A stretch of DNA of 56,175 bases from positions 1-56,175 of the forward strand of contig NZ_JAFQXT010000036.1 of the NCBI RefSeq assembly GCF_017406825.1. Direction: 5' to 3'. This document shows, in pieces, positions 1 to 7,352 of this stretch. The DNA is from Methanobrevibacter sp. (GTDB lineage Archaea > Methanobacteriota > Methanobacteria > Methanobacteriales > Methanobacteriaceae). Position numbers and translations under genes: made by a program. The notes under the pieces were generated by a model. It was not told the DNA's origin. It saw only the letters and a list, made by a program, of their open reading frames with translations, and searched no databases. Position 1 is the first letter of the stretch; every line of letters begins with the position of its first letter.

Positions 1-722
1 AGGCCAATATTCTCATCCAGATTTGCCACAAAAACAGGTTTATTGTTAGGATTTATCTGTTTATAATCGAAATTAATGATGTCTGCAAACAAATATGATG
101 TTTCCTTCTTAACATTGAGGACAAACGCTACCTTTTTATCGTCTTTTAAAGCTTTGACTACGGTTTTTGCAACTGATTCTTTTGAATCTCCGAAGTTAGG
201 TTTGATATATTTGCCCTGTGCCATACCACGAGTCTTTTCAACTTCCGTTGCCTTTTCAAGCATTTCAATTTGCCTGTCTGCCTCTTCACGAGGTATCACG
301 CCGCATTCCACTGCGGCATCCAATACCATTATTGCTCCAACAGTATTGTCCCCTTCACCAGATCCCCCATGGGATTCTACGGGAATAACTGTGCATGGCA
401 AATCTGCAGTTGCAATCGCTTCTTTAAAATCCTCACCGATAATCATACTTGCACATGTGCCCGCAATACCCATCAATTTTGGATGAAACGTATCATAGGC
501 TTCAACTAATGTATCAACTAATTTTTCACCAGCACCCAATATAAAATCGTTTTCAGACATTCCTGTGGTAACGACACGGACCCCATCGCTTTCTAAAAGT
601 CTTGCTGTTCTAAAGCAGCACCCGGTAGGTCCATGCATGACAATGACCTCAACATTCATGTCTCTTAACGTATAAAGAGTAGCGGCAATCGGACTTGGTC
701 TTGGATGTATAATTTTTATCAC
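1..722 (-). CDS. cfbD: Ni-sirohydrochlorin a,c-diamide reductive cyclase catalytic subunit CfbD (3' end cut by window)
   Basis: About 240 N-terminal codons are present; the rest lies before base 1. CfbD is the NifD-like subunit that works with the NifH-like CfbC to reduce and cyclise Ni-sirohydrochlorin a,c-diamide in coenzyme F430 synthesis. Recognisable are the N-terminal HPRPSPIAA stretch, the nitrogenase-like [15 protein letters not shown] segment with cysteines for a cluster, then TTGMSEND and [12 protein letters not shown]. The start is odd. The only canonical candidate is GTG at 722, but the SD sequence AGGTGAT (718-724) overlaps it; normal spacing would put initiation at ATT 711-713, giving a protein beginning I/M-I-H-P-R-P. 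Family assignment is firm; the start is uncertain. Confidence 0.88.
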   Translation of the reverse strand, partial: MIKIIHPRPSPIAATLYTLRDMNVEVIVMHGPTGCCFRTARLLESDGVRVVTTGMSENDFILGAGEKLVDTLVEAYDTFHPKLMGIAGTCASMIIGEDFKEAIATADLPCTVIPVESHGGSGEGDNTVGAIMVLDAAVECGVIPREEADRQIEMLEKATEVEKTRGMAQGKYIKPNFGDSKESVAKTVVKALKDDKKVAFVLNVKKETSYLFADIINFDYKQINPNNKPVFVANLDENIG

Positions 723-787
723 CTGAATATTTAACAAATAATTATTTAAAATTCTTAATTTATATAATTAATTAAGGAGATTGTAGA

Positions 788-1186
788 ATGAAACTTGACA
801 AAAAAATATTAGAGGAAAAAATTAGGGAATACAGAAAATTTAAAAGTTGCTCCGAATCAACATTGATGGGCCTTTGTGAAACCGCCGAATATCCTATCAG
901 CCAAACTGAAATGGTGAAACTCGGATGCGGATTTGCCGGAGGAATAGGCGGAACATTTGATGAAGGAACTTGCGGAGCCGTAACTGGCGCCATAATGGCT
1001 AACGGGTTAATAATCGATGACCCATCAAAAATCAAGGCAAACGCAAAAGAAATTTTCAACACCTTTAAAGAAGAATACGGAAGCGTGTGCTGCGGCACAA
1101 TAACCAACAATGGAGAGGACAAATCCCCATGTGTTGACTGCTGCGTTTTTATTGCAAATAAGGTTGCAGACCTGTGGGATGAATAG
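788..1186 (+). CDS. C_GCAxxG_C_C family redox protein
   Basis: A 132-residue soluble protein with cysteines spaced as in the putative redox-active C_GCAxxG_C_C family: an N-terminal SCSESTLMGLC pair, a glycine-rich LGCGFAGGIGG segment, the signature-like TCGAVTGA, then VCCG and CVDCC near the C-terminus. No catalytic function is established for the family; the conserved cysteines suggest metal or cluster binding or thiol redox work. The start ATG is preceded by AAGGAGATT with good spacing. The gene is divergent from cfbD, with only 65 bp between starts, so the two could share control, but that is inference. Family call is good; function unknown. Confidence 0.8.
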   Translation: MKLDKKILEEKIREYRKFKSCSESTLMGLCETAEYPISQTEMVKLGCGFAGGIGGTFDEGTCGAVTGAIMANGLIIDDPSKIKANAKEIFNTFKEEYGSVCCGTITNNGEDKSPCVDCCVFIANKVADLWDE

Positions 1187-1212
1187 TTTTAACTGATTAT
1201 TCCTCTCTAAAC

Positions 1213-2574
1213 TTACGCCAGTGTTGTCTTTAGCTTTCTGATTGTGTATCTGGCATATGTGAAGTTTAAAATGGATGCAATTATCCTACCAGTGGCAAGA
1301 CCTGTCCAAATACCTGTTAATCCCCAATTGAACACCATTCCAAACAGATAAGTGAAGCTTACAGTTAGAATCAACTCTCTGATTATTGTCCAGCATAAGC
1401 TGGTTGTTCCCCGACCGATTCCCTGATAAAAGAAGCTTGAAGGCATACCGATTCCAACCAGAAGCAATCCGAACGATGCGATTCTTAAGAAATTGGTAAT
1501 TTCTGGGACTAAAGGAGCAGTTTCAGGAGTATATGCAAAAATCAATGACAATTGAGGTGCGAATATTACAAGAATAAACATGATAAGAAGCGCCAATTTC
1601 ATTGCAAACTTGGTTCCGTAAATATGGGTTCTTGAAAGATAATCCCAATTCCTAGCACCGAAAGAGCTTCCGGTAACAGCTGCAACCGCACTACCTATAG
1701 CTGTCAAAGGCATGATTCCAAATAAGTATAATCTCTGACCGGATGTGAATGCCGCAATACCATATTCACCGCCGACTGATGAAATGAACATCAAATAGAA
1801 ACTCATTGCAACAGACATCACCAGCATGTCTAAAGAAGCCGGAATTCCTACCTTTAAAATGTCTTTGAATATTTCGGGTTCAAACTTAAAAGCTTTAAAA
1901 TTAACATCGACATAAGTGTCTTTTTTAACTAAAATCCAATACATTATGACCGCAGCTGAGCCTATGGAACTTGTTATTGTTGCAAGAGATGCTCCGGCTG
2001 AACCTAAATTCAAAACATAAATGAAAAGGGGATCCAAAATAAAATTCAGGATTACGGAAACGATTATGGCATACATTGCCCTTTTCATGTCTCCTTCACC
2101 ACGAAGAATTCCGCTTCCTCCATTTGCAAACATGAATGCAAAAAGACCTAAAAACAAAGGAGTTCCATATTTCATCCCTTCACTTAAAGATTGGCCACTG
2201 GCACCATAAGATATAAGCAAAGGCTCTAGAATCACAAGGAAAATTAATGTTAGCACAACAGATGCAATTAAAAATATCAAAATTGAGTGAGTTGCCGATT
2301 TGCTGGCTCCTTCATGATTTCTTGCCCCAACGGCACGGCTGATGCTGCTTGTTGCACCATTACCAAGTCCTACACTGAAACCGTTCATAACCATGAATAT
2401 CGGTGTTACAAAACCTATCCCCGCAATAGCTGCCTGGCCGAGTCCTGCAACCCAAATTCCATCGACAATATTGTATGATGCTGTCAGAAGCATTGATATC
2501 ATTATTGGAATTGCCAACTTTCTAACTGCAATTTCAGGCTCTCCCCTCATTAATTCAACATTTTCATTAGCCAT
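1213..2574 (-). CDS. MATE family efflux transporter
   Basis: A 453-residue integral membrane protein of normal MATE length with about twelve hydrophobic segments in two related halves. The first half begins AVRKLAIPIMISMLLTASYNI, and the pattern of a charged start followed by P and M residues recurs after the central loop near residues 235-255 (GIPASLDMLVMSVAMS). MATE proteins export cationic drugs or metabolites using a Na+ or H+ gradient; the substrate cannot be read from sequence. The upstream SD is weak (GTTGAT just before the ATG). It stands alone, tandem to the following permease gene but separated by about 90 bp. Confidence 0.9.
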   Translation of the reverse strand: MANENVELMRGEPEIAVRKLAIPIMISMLLTASYNIVDGIWVAGLGQAAIAGIGFVTPIFMVMNGFSVGLGNGATSSISRAVGARNHEGASKSATHSILIFLIASVVLTLIFLVILEPLLISYGASGQSLSEGMKYGTPLFLGLFAFMFANGGSGILRGEGDMKRAMYAIIVSVILNFILDPLFIYVLNLGSAGASLATITSSIGSAAVIMYWILVKKDTYVDVNFKAFKFEPEIFKDILKVGIPASLDMLVMSVAMSFYLMFISSVGGEYGIAAFTSGQRLYLFGIMPLTAIGSAVAAVTGSSFGARNWDYLSRTHIYGTKFAMKLALLIMFILVIFAPQLSLIFAYTPETAPLVPEITNFLRIASFGLLLVGIGMPSSFFYQGIGRGTTSLCWTIIRELILTVSFTYLFGMVFNWGLTGIWTGLATGRIIASILNFTYARYTIRKLKTTLA

Positions 2575-2667
2575 TTAATCAACATCAATCTTTAATTTCA
2601 TCCCCAATTTAAAATAGAAATGCTAATTTAATATTTTGCTTTCAATACATATAACTTTAACAATACA

Positions 2668-3672
2668 TTAACTGGTGAAAACATTAACTCCCAACAGAAT
2701 CATTAGCAAAACAACATTTAAAACAGTGAAAACAATTAGATACCTGGTTTTGAATTCATCATGTTCGCGAACAAGGATTTTATAAGAAATCAGATTTGCC
2801 ATTGATGCAATAAGGGTTCCGAAACCGCCGATATTTATTCCAATAATGATAGCTTTATAATTAGTGCTGAAACCGCTGAGAAGCATTGCTGCAGGCACAT
2901 TTGAAATTACCTGAGATGCAATAACCCCCCAAAGGACCTCGTTGCCCATAATCCATTTTTTGAATAACAAATTGAAGAATGGAATGTTTTCCAGATTGCC
3001 TATTAAAATAAACAGGGAAATGAAAGTTAAAAGCAGATAATAGTCAACACCAAGAAAAACCCTTTTAATGAAATTGCTGGCGTCAAATTCTACCTTGTTC
3101 ATTTTAGGCAAAACAATACTCTCCTTCGGCATGAACGTTAACGTTAATGTGATGAATGCGAGAGATGCAATGACATAAGGCAAAAGCAACAGGAAAAAAG
3201 ATTGGAATGAAATGCCGGACACCGTGAACATGACAATATTATGAGGCGCTCCGATTGGAAGAAGCATGCAACCGACATTTGCCGCAATGGTCTGTAGAGC
3301 GACTGTGATTATCGCCAAATCACTTCTGCCAACTTTTTTTAATGCCAATATTGTGAAAGGTATGAAAATAATCAGGGAAACATCATTTGTGATGAATATT
3401 GAGCTGAAAAATACCATGAAAACTAAAAGTGAAACCATGCCGCGAGTATTTCGAATTTTAATTATGAGTTTTCTAACCAGAATTTCAAAAATAGAGAGAT
3501 TTTTAAGAATCTCAACTATGAGCATTATAACAAAAAGCAAGATGATTGTGTCCCAGTTAATATAATTTAAATAATCAATGCTGGGTTTTACAAAAAAACA
3601 AGAGATTATGGCCAATATTAATGATATGACAAATACTGTCTCATTTTTGATAAACTCATTTAATTTAGCCAT
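2668..3672 (-). CDS. SLC13/ArsB-type anion permease
   Basis: A 334-residue polytopic membrane protein of the ion transporter superfamily (CitMHS/ArsB/DASS group). Two signature regions are visible: ITNDVSLIIFIPF near residue 95 in the first half and SNVPAAMLLSGFS near residue 258 in the second. These match the paired re-entrant loops of this fold. It is shorter than typical bacterial ArsB or DASS carriers (about 430 residues). Substrate (arsenite, dicarboxylate, sulfate or other anion) is not decidable here. No arsenic-resistance genes are adjacent; the ArsA-like ATPase at 15.6 kb is far away and more likely a Get3 protein. Confidence 0.78.
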   Translation of the reverse strand: MAKLNEFIKNETVFVISLILAIISCFFVKPSIDYLNYINWDTIILLFVIMLIVEILKNLSIFEILVRKLIIKIRNTRGMVSLLVFMVFFSSIFITNDVSLIIFIPFTILALKKVGRSDLAIITVALQTIAANVGCMLLPIGAPHNIVMFTVSGISFQSFFLLLLPYVIASLAFITLTLTFMPKESIVLPKMNKVEFDASNFIKRVFLGVDYYLLLTFISLFILIGNLENIPFFNLLFKKWIMGNEVLWGVIASQVISNVPAAMLLSGFSTNYKAIIIGINIGGFGTLIASMANLISYKILVREHDEFKTRYLIVFTVLNVVLLMILLGVNVFTS

Positions 3673-3711
3673 AATATCATTTTAGAGAAGGTATTATATA
3701 AAAAAGAAGGA

Positions 3712-4026
3712 TTAATCCGCATCCTCATCCAATGTCTCTAAAAGAAAACTTACCGGTCTAAAACCGTCATTGCAGGAAATCATTGCAGATTTTTCATTCT
3801 TCATCCATCCGCCATAAAAATCACTGGCCCCATTTGCCAGCCCCAATACAAATGGTGAAACGCTTTCCCATGCACTGTCGCAGAAATCGTCAGGTTTTAC
3901 CCAGCCGTTTGCAATGAAAACCTGACCTTCTTCAACATCGCATTCATGCTCCAGCGGATTTTCATATTTTTCAATCAAATCATCATGCCTGACCTTTCTC
4001 ATGACTGTAATCCTTACTTTTTTCAT
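3712..4026 (-). CDS. TIGR04076 family protein
   Basis: A 104-residue small protein with the features of the TIGR04076 family: N-terminal KVRITVMRKVRHDDLIEKY, central EEGQVF, PDDFCDSAW, and the C-terminal ISCNDGFRPVSFLLE. Two conserved cysteines (in DDFCDSAW and SCNDG) could bind metal or act in redox, but the function of the family is unknown. Its ATG overlaps the end of the upstream SAP-domain gene by 4 bases (ATGA-type overlap at 4023-4026), so the two are probably translated together. Confidence 0.75.
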   Translation of the reverse strand: MKKVRITVMRKVRHDDLIEKYENPLEHECDVEEGQVFIANGWVKPDDFCDSAWESVSPFVLGLANGASDFYGGWMKNEKSAMISCNDGFRPVSFLLETLDEDAD

Positions 4027-4583
4027 AATAATGCCACCAAATCACTGCTTTCATATCTGTTATGACCTTTAAGAGATTTTTTATATTTCCAACATTTGAT
4101 TGCTTCTTCAAGAGACTTATCATCATTATCCTTAAAGAAGTCCCGTATATATTGATTGTACTGAAATTGTTTATCAATCTTTGTTTTTTCCTTCGAATTT
4201 TGAATCTTATAATATGCATCTATTGCTTCACGATAGGTCTTATCAGGATTTGCTTTCAACCATTGCTGAAATTTGACTTTAAACTTGAAGGATTTACCTA
4301 TTTCTTTTTCAAAAAATTCCCTCTTGTCTTGGCTACATTTGAAATTTTCACCCAATTTTGAATCCAATGTGACTGTTGAATGAAAGTTATTAGAAACTTC
4401 CTTAACTACAGGTTCTTCCAACATTTCGCCAGTTTCTAAATAATGAATTATCCTATTTTCCAAATCTTTTTTAGATCCACTTATCTTCAAACCCTCTAAT
4501 CTACAAAAATCTTTTAGCTCCTCTTTTAAAAAATAATATTGCTTAAAGTCTTCAGCATTTAAATTTTTATTCAGTTTTTGCAT
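4023..4583 (-). CDS. SAP domain / DUF6434-type protein
   Basis: A 186-residue basic protein. Residues about 18-53 form a SAP-like helix-extension-helix (LKEELKDFCRLEGLKISGSK, then a leucine-rich helix), a motif that usually binds nucleic acid. The C-terminal half carries two similar short units, FEKEIGKSFKFKVKFQQWLK with TYREAIDAYYKIQ, then IRDFFKDNDDKSLEEAIKCW. These match the repeated motif of DUF6434-like proteins found after SAP domains in bacteria and archaea. Role unknown; DNA or RNA binding is likely. No good SD precedes the ATG, and an AT-rich TATA-like stretch lies about 25-30 bp upstream, compatible with a leaderless transcript. Translationally coupled to the TIGR04076 gene. Confidence 0.7.
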   Translation of the reverse strand: MQKLNKNLNAEDFKQYYFLKEELKDFCRLEGLKISGSKKDLENRIIHYLETGEMLEEPVVKEVSNNFHSTVTLDSKLGENFKCSQDKREFFEKEIGKSFKFKVKFQQWLKANPDKTYREAIDAYYKIQNSKEKTKIDKQFQYNQYIRDFFKDNDDKSLEEAIKCWKYKKSLKGHNRYESSDLVALL

Positions 4584-4682
4584 AATAATCCATTATACTA
4601 TTAAATATATCAAAAAACAGTTTAAATGAATAAGGATAAATTTGATTAACAAATTTTGACACATCCTCATTCAAATATTAAA

Positions 4683-4725
4683 AACATAGGTCTGCAATAT
4701 GCAGTCCAACACCTAATTAGATGTT
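4683..4725. repeat. nested inverted repeat in intergenic gap
   Basis: Three nested complementary pairs share one centre: AACAT 4683-4687 with ATGTT 4721-4725, AGGT 4688-4691 with ACCT 4711-4714, and CTGCA 4692-4696 with TGCAG 4700-4704. It could fold as an RNA hairpin or be a protein-binding site. It lies about 240 bp upstream of the tiny ORFs at 4924 and about 100 bp upstream of the SAP gene start. The rest of 4584-4910 is AT-rich with several TATA-like runs and no gene seen. Confidence 0.4.
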
Positions 4726-4923
4726 ATATAATACTATTAATTTCAATATATATAAAAGTTTCTCTGGCTCCATTACAAACTTAAGACAATATTTATCTTT
4801 TAAATAACATTATACGACAATAACAATTTTGATTTCAAAAATAAATAAATTTTATATAATTTTAAGTAAAAATGATTATTTCTAAAACACTAATATAATT
4901 TTATTATAAACATAGGTGTTTTT

Positions 4924-4992
4924 ATGAAATCGAAAGAGCATTATATTAAAAACACTCCAATCAAAATGGAGAACGTACAATATGGCAGTTGA
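4924..4992 (+). CDS. tiny ORF (22 aa), leader-peptide-like
   Basis: An ATG is preceded by AGGTG (4914-4918) with a 5-nt spacer, as good a ribosome site as those of real genes in this window, and by TATA-like AT runs 10-70 bp further up. It encodes a short, basic, polar peptide starting MKSKEHY and ending at TGA 4990-4992. Its last 11 bases overlap the next tiny ORF in another frame. It may be a genuine microprotein, or a leader that delivers ribosomes to the downstream ORF. No homologue is known to me. Confidence 0.35.
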   Translation: MKSKEHYIKNTPIKMENVQYGS

Positions 4993-5071
4993 AAATTTAG
5001 TGCTTGCCATCTCTTATTTTTTCATGGCAAGTTACTACCTATTGCTGGCTATCACCCTGTTTGATTGCTAA
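4982..5071 (+). CDS. tiny hydrophobic ORF (29 aa), possible membrane microprotein
   Basis: ATG to TAA encodes 29 residues starting MAVENLVLAIS, with a mostly hydrophobic stretch (about residues 6-26) rich in L, A, Y and F that would span a membrane once. GGAG lies about 11 bases upstream of the ATG. It overlaps the 22-aa ORF, so it may be translated by coupling. A foldable RNA segment follows immediately. A small single-span peptide next to a structured RNA resembles type I toxin arrangements, but only in outline; no family match is claimed. Confidence 0.35.
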   Translation: MAVENLVLAISYFFMASYYLLLAITLFDC

Positions 5072-5080
5072 CAATCTATG

Positions 5081-5190
5081 ATGTGAATAGGAAGCATAGT
5101 TGGATTAGTCCGAAATTTTCCAATTTGATAAACTGACAATTTAGATGAAAATTGGCTTTAATATGTGTTTATAGCTTCCTTTTTACACAT
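5081..5190 (+). other. foldable RNA segment / long-range stem with inner hairpin
   Basis: Two nested pairings span this stretch. The outer one is ATGTG 5081-5085 and GGAAGC 5090-5095 with GCTTCC 5174-5179 and CACAT 5186-5190. The inner hairpin is CCAATTT 5120-5126 with AAATTGG 5149-5155. On the plus strand GCTTCC is followed by a T-run, so the distal arm could act in termination of a transcript from the tiny ORFs. It lies between those ORFs and the ychF terminator. It may be a 3' UTR structure or a small RNA; no known RNA family is recognised. Confidence 0.4.
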
Positions 5191-5205
5191 AGTATAAAAA
5201 AAAGT

Positions 5206-5223
5206 AGAGGAGAATTATCCTCT
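5206..5223 (-). terminator. hairpin and T-run after the YchF-type GTPase gene
   Basis: AGAGGA and TCCTCT form a 6-bp stem around a 6-nt loop that straddles the stop codon region; read on the minus strand it is followed by ACTTTTTTTT. Confidence 0.55.
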
Positions 5224-6405
5224 TGTTATGATACTAATAATGTCACCGTCTTTCAGTTCATAGTCACTGGCCACGCGCATTTTTGATCTTGCATCAACCG
5301 CATGCATGAACTTATCTCCGATATCGGTGTGGACGATATAGGCCAGTTCCTTTGGGGTGGAGCCTCTTTTAACTAAAAATCCGTCAGGCAGGACATTACC
5401 TTTTTGATCAGTGTATTTGTTTTCATCCTGAACAGGATATACCACAATTCTGTCAAGCAACTCGAAAATTCCATAATTCAGTGCATCCTGAACACCAGTG
5501 CTTCCATAAACATCCAAAATATTGGTCTGGATATATTCAAGAGCCTTAATCTGATTTGGATTCAGTTTATCTTCTTCAAGAATTTCAAAATGGCCATCTC
5601 CTGAAACATATGAAATCAAACCTGCTTCAGCAGCTCTTACAAGCGCAATTTCGGATTCGGCTGAAGTTGCAATGATATTAGGATATTTCTCTTTGATTCT
5701 TTCTATATTCGCTTTGGATGTCGGCAGGTCTGCCTTGTTTGCAATAATCATCATCGGCTTGGCGATGTGGAGAATATTCCGGGTGAGTTCAATCAAGTCA
5801 TCCTCTTCCCATTTGTTGAAATCCGGTTCAACTGTTCTTTTGGCTTCAATAATATCTTCAATAGCTATTCCTGTTCCTGAAAGCTGATCATAAAGGACTT
5901 TTGCAATGTCCAAATGTTCGGCTCCGACTTTTCTGACTAGCCTGACCCAGTTTTTGGATAAGATTCCATACATCCACATTACAATCTCGTTTTCTAGAAA
6001 TTCAACATCGTCCAATGGGTCATGGCTTCCAGGGTCTACCGGATTTCCTTCAATGTCGGTTGAGCCTGAAGCGTCTATGACGTGTATGAAAACTTTAGCT
6101 TGCATCAATTCATCTAAAAACTTATTACCTAATCCTTTTCCTTCATGTGCTCCAGGAACGAGTCCTGCAACATCAATCAATTCTATTGGAAGCAACCTTT
6201 TTCCATCGATGCAGATTGAATTGTGAGGATTGCAGGTAACGCCTAATTCCTTACATGGGCAATCCTTAATTACATGAGCAACTGCCTTATTAGCATCAAT
6301 TGTTGTAAACGGATAATTTGCCATTTCTACTGTTGATGCAGTTGCTGAATTGAAAAAAGATGATTTTCCAACATTTGGTTTTCCACAAACTGCAATTTGA
6401 AGCAT
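5215..6405 (-). CDS. YchF-like Obg-family GTPase/ATPase with TGS domain
   Basis: About 396 residues. The G domain has P-loop [25 protein letters not shown] (G3) and ANKAD (G4), and a TGS domain closes the protein ([19 protein letters not shown], ending DGDIISI). This is the archaeal YchF/Ygr210-like branch of translation-associated P-loop NTPases that act with ribosomes. An insert with [17 protein letters not shown] after the switch region could bind metal and is typical of the archaeal forms. The longest frame begins at GTG 6414, but AGTGAT just upstream makes ATG 6405 ([11 protein letters not shown]) the better start. Divergent from the metallophosphoesterase gene. Confidence 0.9.
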   Translation of the reverse strand: MLQIAVCGKPNVGKSSFFNSATASTVEMANYPFTTIDANKAVAHVIKDCPCKELGVTCNPHNSICIDGKRLLPIELIDVAGLVPGAHEGKGLGNKFLDELMQAKVFIHVIDASGSTDIEGNPVDPGSHDPLDDVEFLENEIVMWMYGILSKNWVRLVRKVGAEHLDIAKVLYDQLSGTGIAIEDIIEAKRTVEPDFNKWEEDDLIELTRNILHIAKPMMIIANKADLPTSKANIERIKEKYPNIIATSAESEIALVRAAEAGLISYVSGDGHFEILEEDKLNPNQIKALEYIQTNILDVYGSTGVQDALNYGIFELLDRIVVYPVQDENKYTDQKGNVLPDGFLVKRGSTPKELAYIVHTDIGDKFMHAVDARSKMRVASDYELKDGDIISIITRG

Positions 6406-6482
6406 GATAATCACTTAATCTTTAACATCTAAACTTATGTTGTTAAAATTATAAATAGTTTCAGAAATCAAAAGTAATACTA

Positions 6483-7352
6483 ATGAAAGATGATGATGTT
6501 GTACGCCCCCCAGTTATGAAAATTCGCCGAATCATACAGGATTCGATGAACAATACCCTGCCTGAGAAATACTTCAATCCCGATGAAGTTGATGTGATGG
6601 AAGTTGACATTGAACTGCCCAATTTAGGAGAGAATTTTCACAATTACCGAATTCTAAATTTATGCGATATTCATTTAGGCCAATGGATTACTCCAGAGTA
6701 TTTGGATGACCTGATAGATTATGTCAATACATTAAATTATGACCTGGTCACATTGACCGGGGACTATGTTTCATATATTCTCGACGGCTATGAGGAGGCA
6801 TTGGAAGAATCTTTCAGAAAGTTAAAATCGCAAGACGGAAAATTCGGTGTTTTGGGCAATCACGACCATTGGACCGACGCTGAAAAAATCAGGAAAATCT
6901 TTAAAGATTCAGACATTATCGATTTGAGCAATAATGCCGTTACCCTAATAAGGGGAGATGATAAATTGAATCTGGGCGGCGTAGACTCTTTTACAGTTTA
7001 TGCTGATGATTTGAATAAGGTTCTGGCCAAGTTAGATGAAGACGCCCCTACAATTCTGCTTGCACATGAACCTGATTTTGCACAAAAATCCTATCAAACA
7101 GGAAAAATTGACCTGCAGATATCCGGCCATTCGCATGGAGGACAGTTCATAATCCCCAAAATTGAAACAACCCCTTTAAGAGGCAACAATTTCATCAGAT
7201 ATCCTGTCGGGCTTTATGAACTTGGAGGCATGTATCAATACACCAGCAGAGGCCTTGGAACAAATTCATTTAGAATCCGCGTCAATTGCAAACCTGAAAT
7301 TACAATAATTACGCTTAAAACTAAAATAAGAAAAAAGATTGAGATAGAATGA
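6483..7352 (+). CDS. calcineurin-like metallophosphoesterase (YkuE/YaeI type)
   Basis: A 289-residue protein with the full set of binuclear-metal motifs: LCDIHLGQW, LTGDYV, GVLGNHDHW, LLAHEPDF and SGHSHGGQ. Members hydrolyse phosphoesters, often of lipids such as UDP-diacylglucosamine in bacteria; no substrate can be assigned here. There is no N-terminal membrane segment, so it is probably cytosolic or peripheral. The ATG lacks an SD and lies about 25-30 bp after TTATAAATA (about 6448-6456), so the mRNA may be leaderless. Its stop overlaps the start of the next gene by 4 bases, so the two phosphohydrolases form an operon. Confidence 0.88.
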   Translation: MKDDDVVRPPVMKIRRIIQDSMNNTLPEKYFNPDEVDVMEVDIELPNLGENFHNYRILNLCDIHLGQWITPEYLDDLIDYVNTLNYDLVTLTGDYVSYILDGYEEALEESFRKLKSQDGKFGVLGNHDHWTDAEKIRKIFKDSDIIDLSNNAVTLIRGDDKLNLGGVDSFTVYADDLNKVLAKLDEDAPTILLAHEPDFAQKSYQTGKIDLQISGHSHGGQFIIPKIETTPLRGNNFIRYPVGLYELGGMYQYTSRGLGTNSFRIRVNCKPEITIITLKTKIRKKIEIE

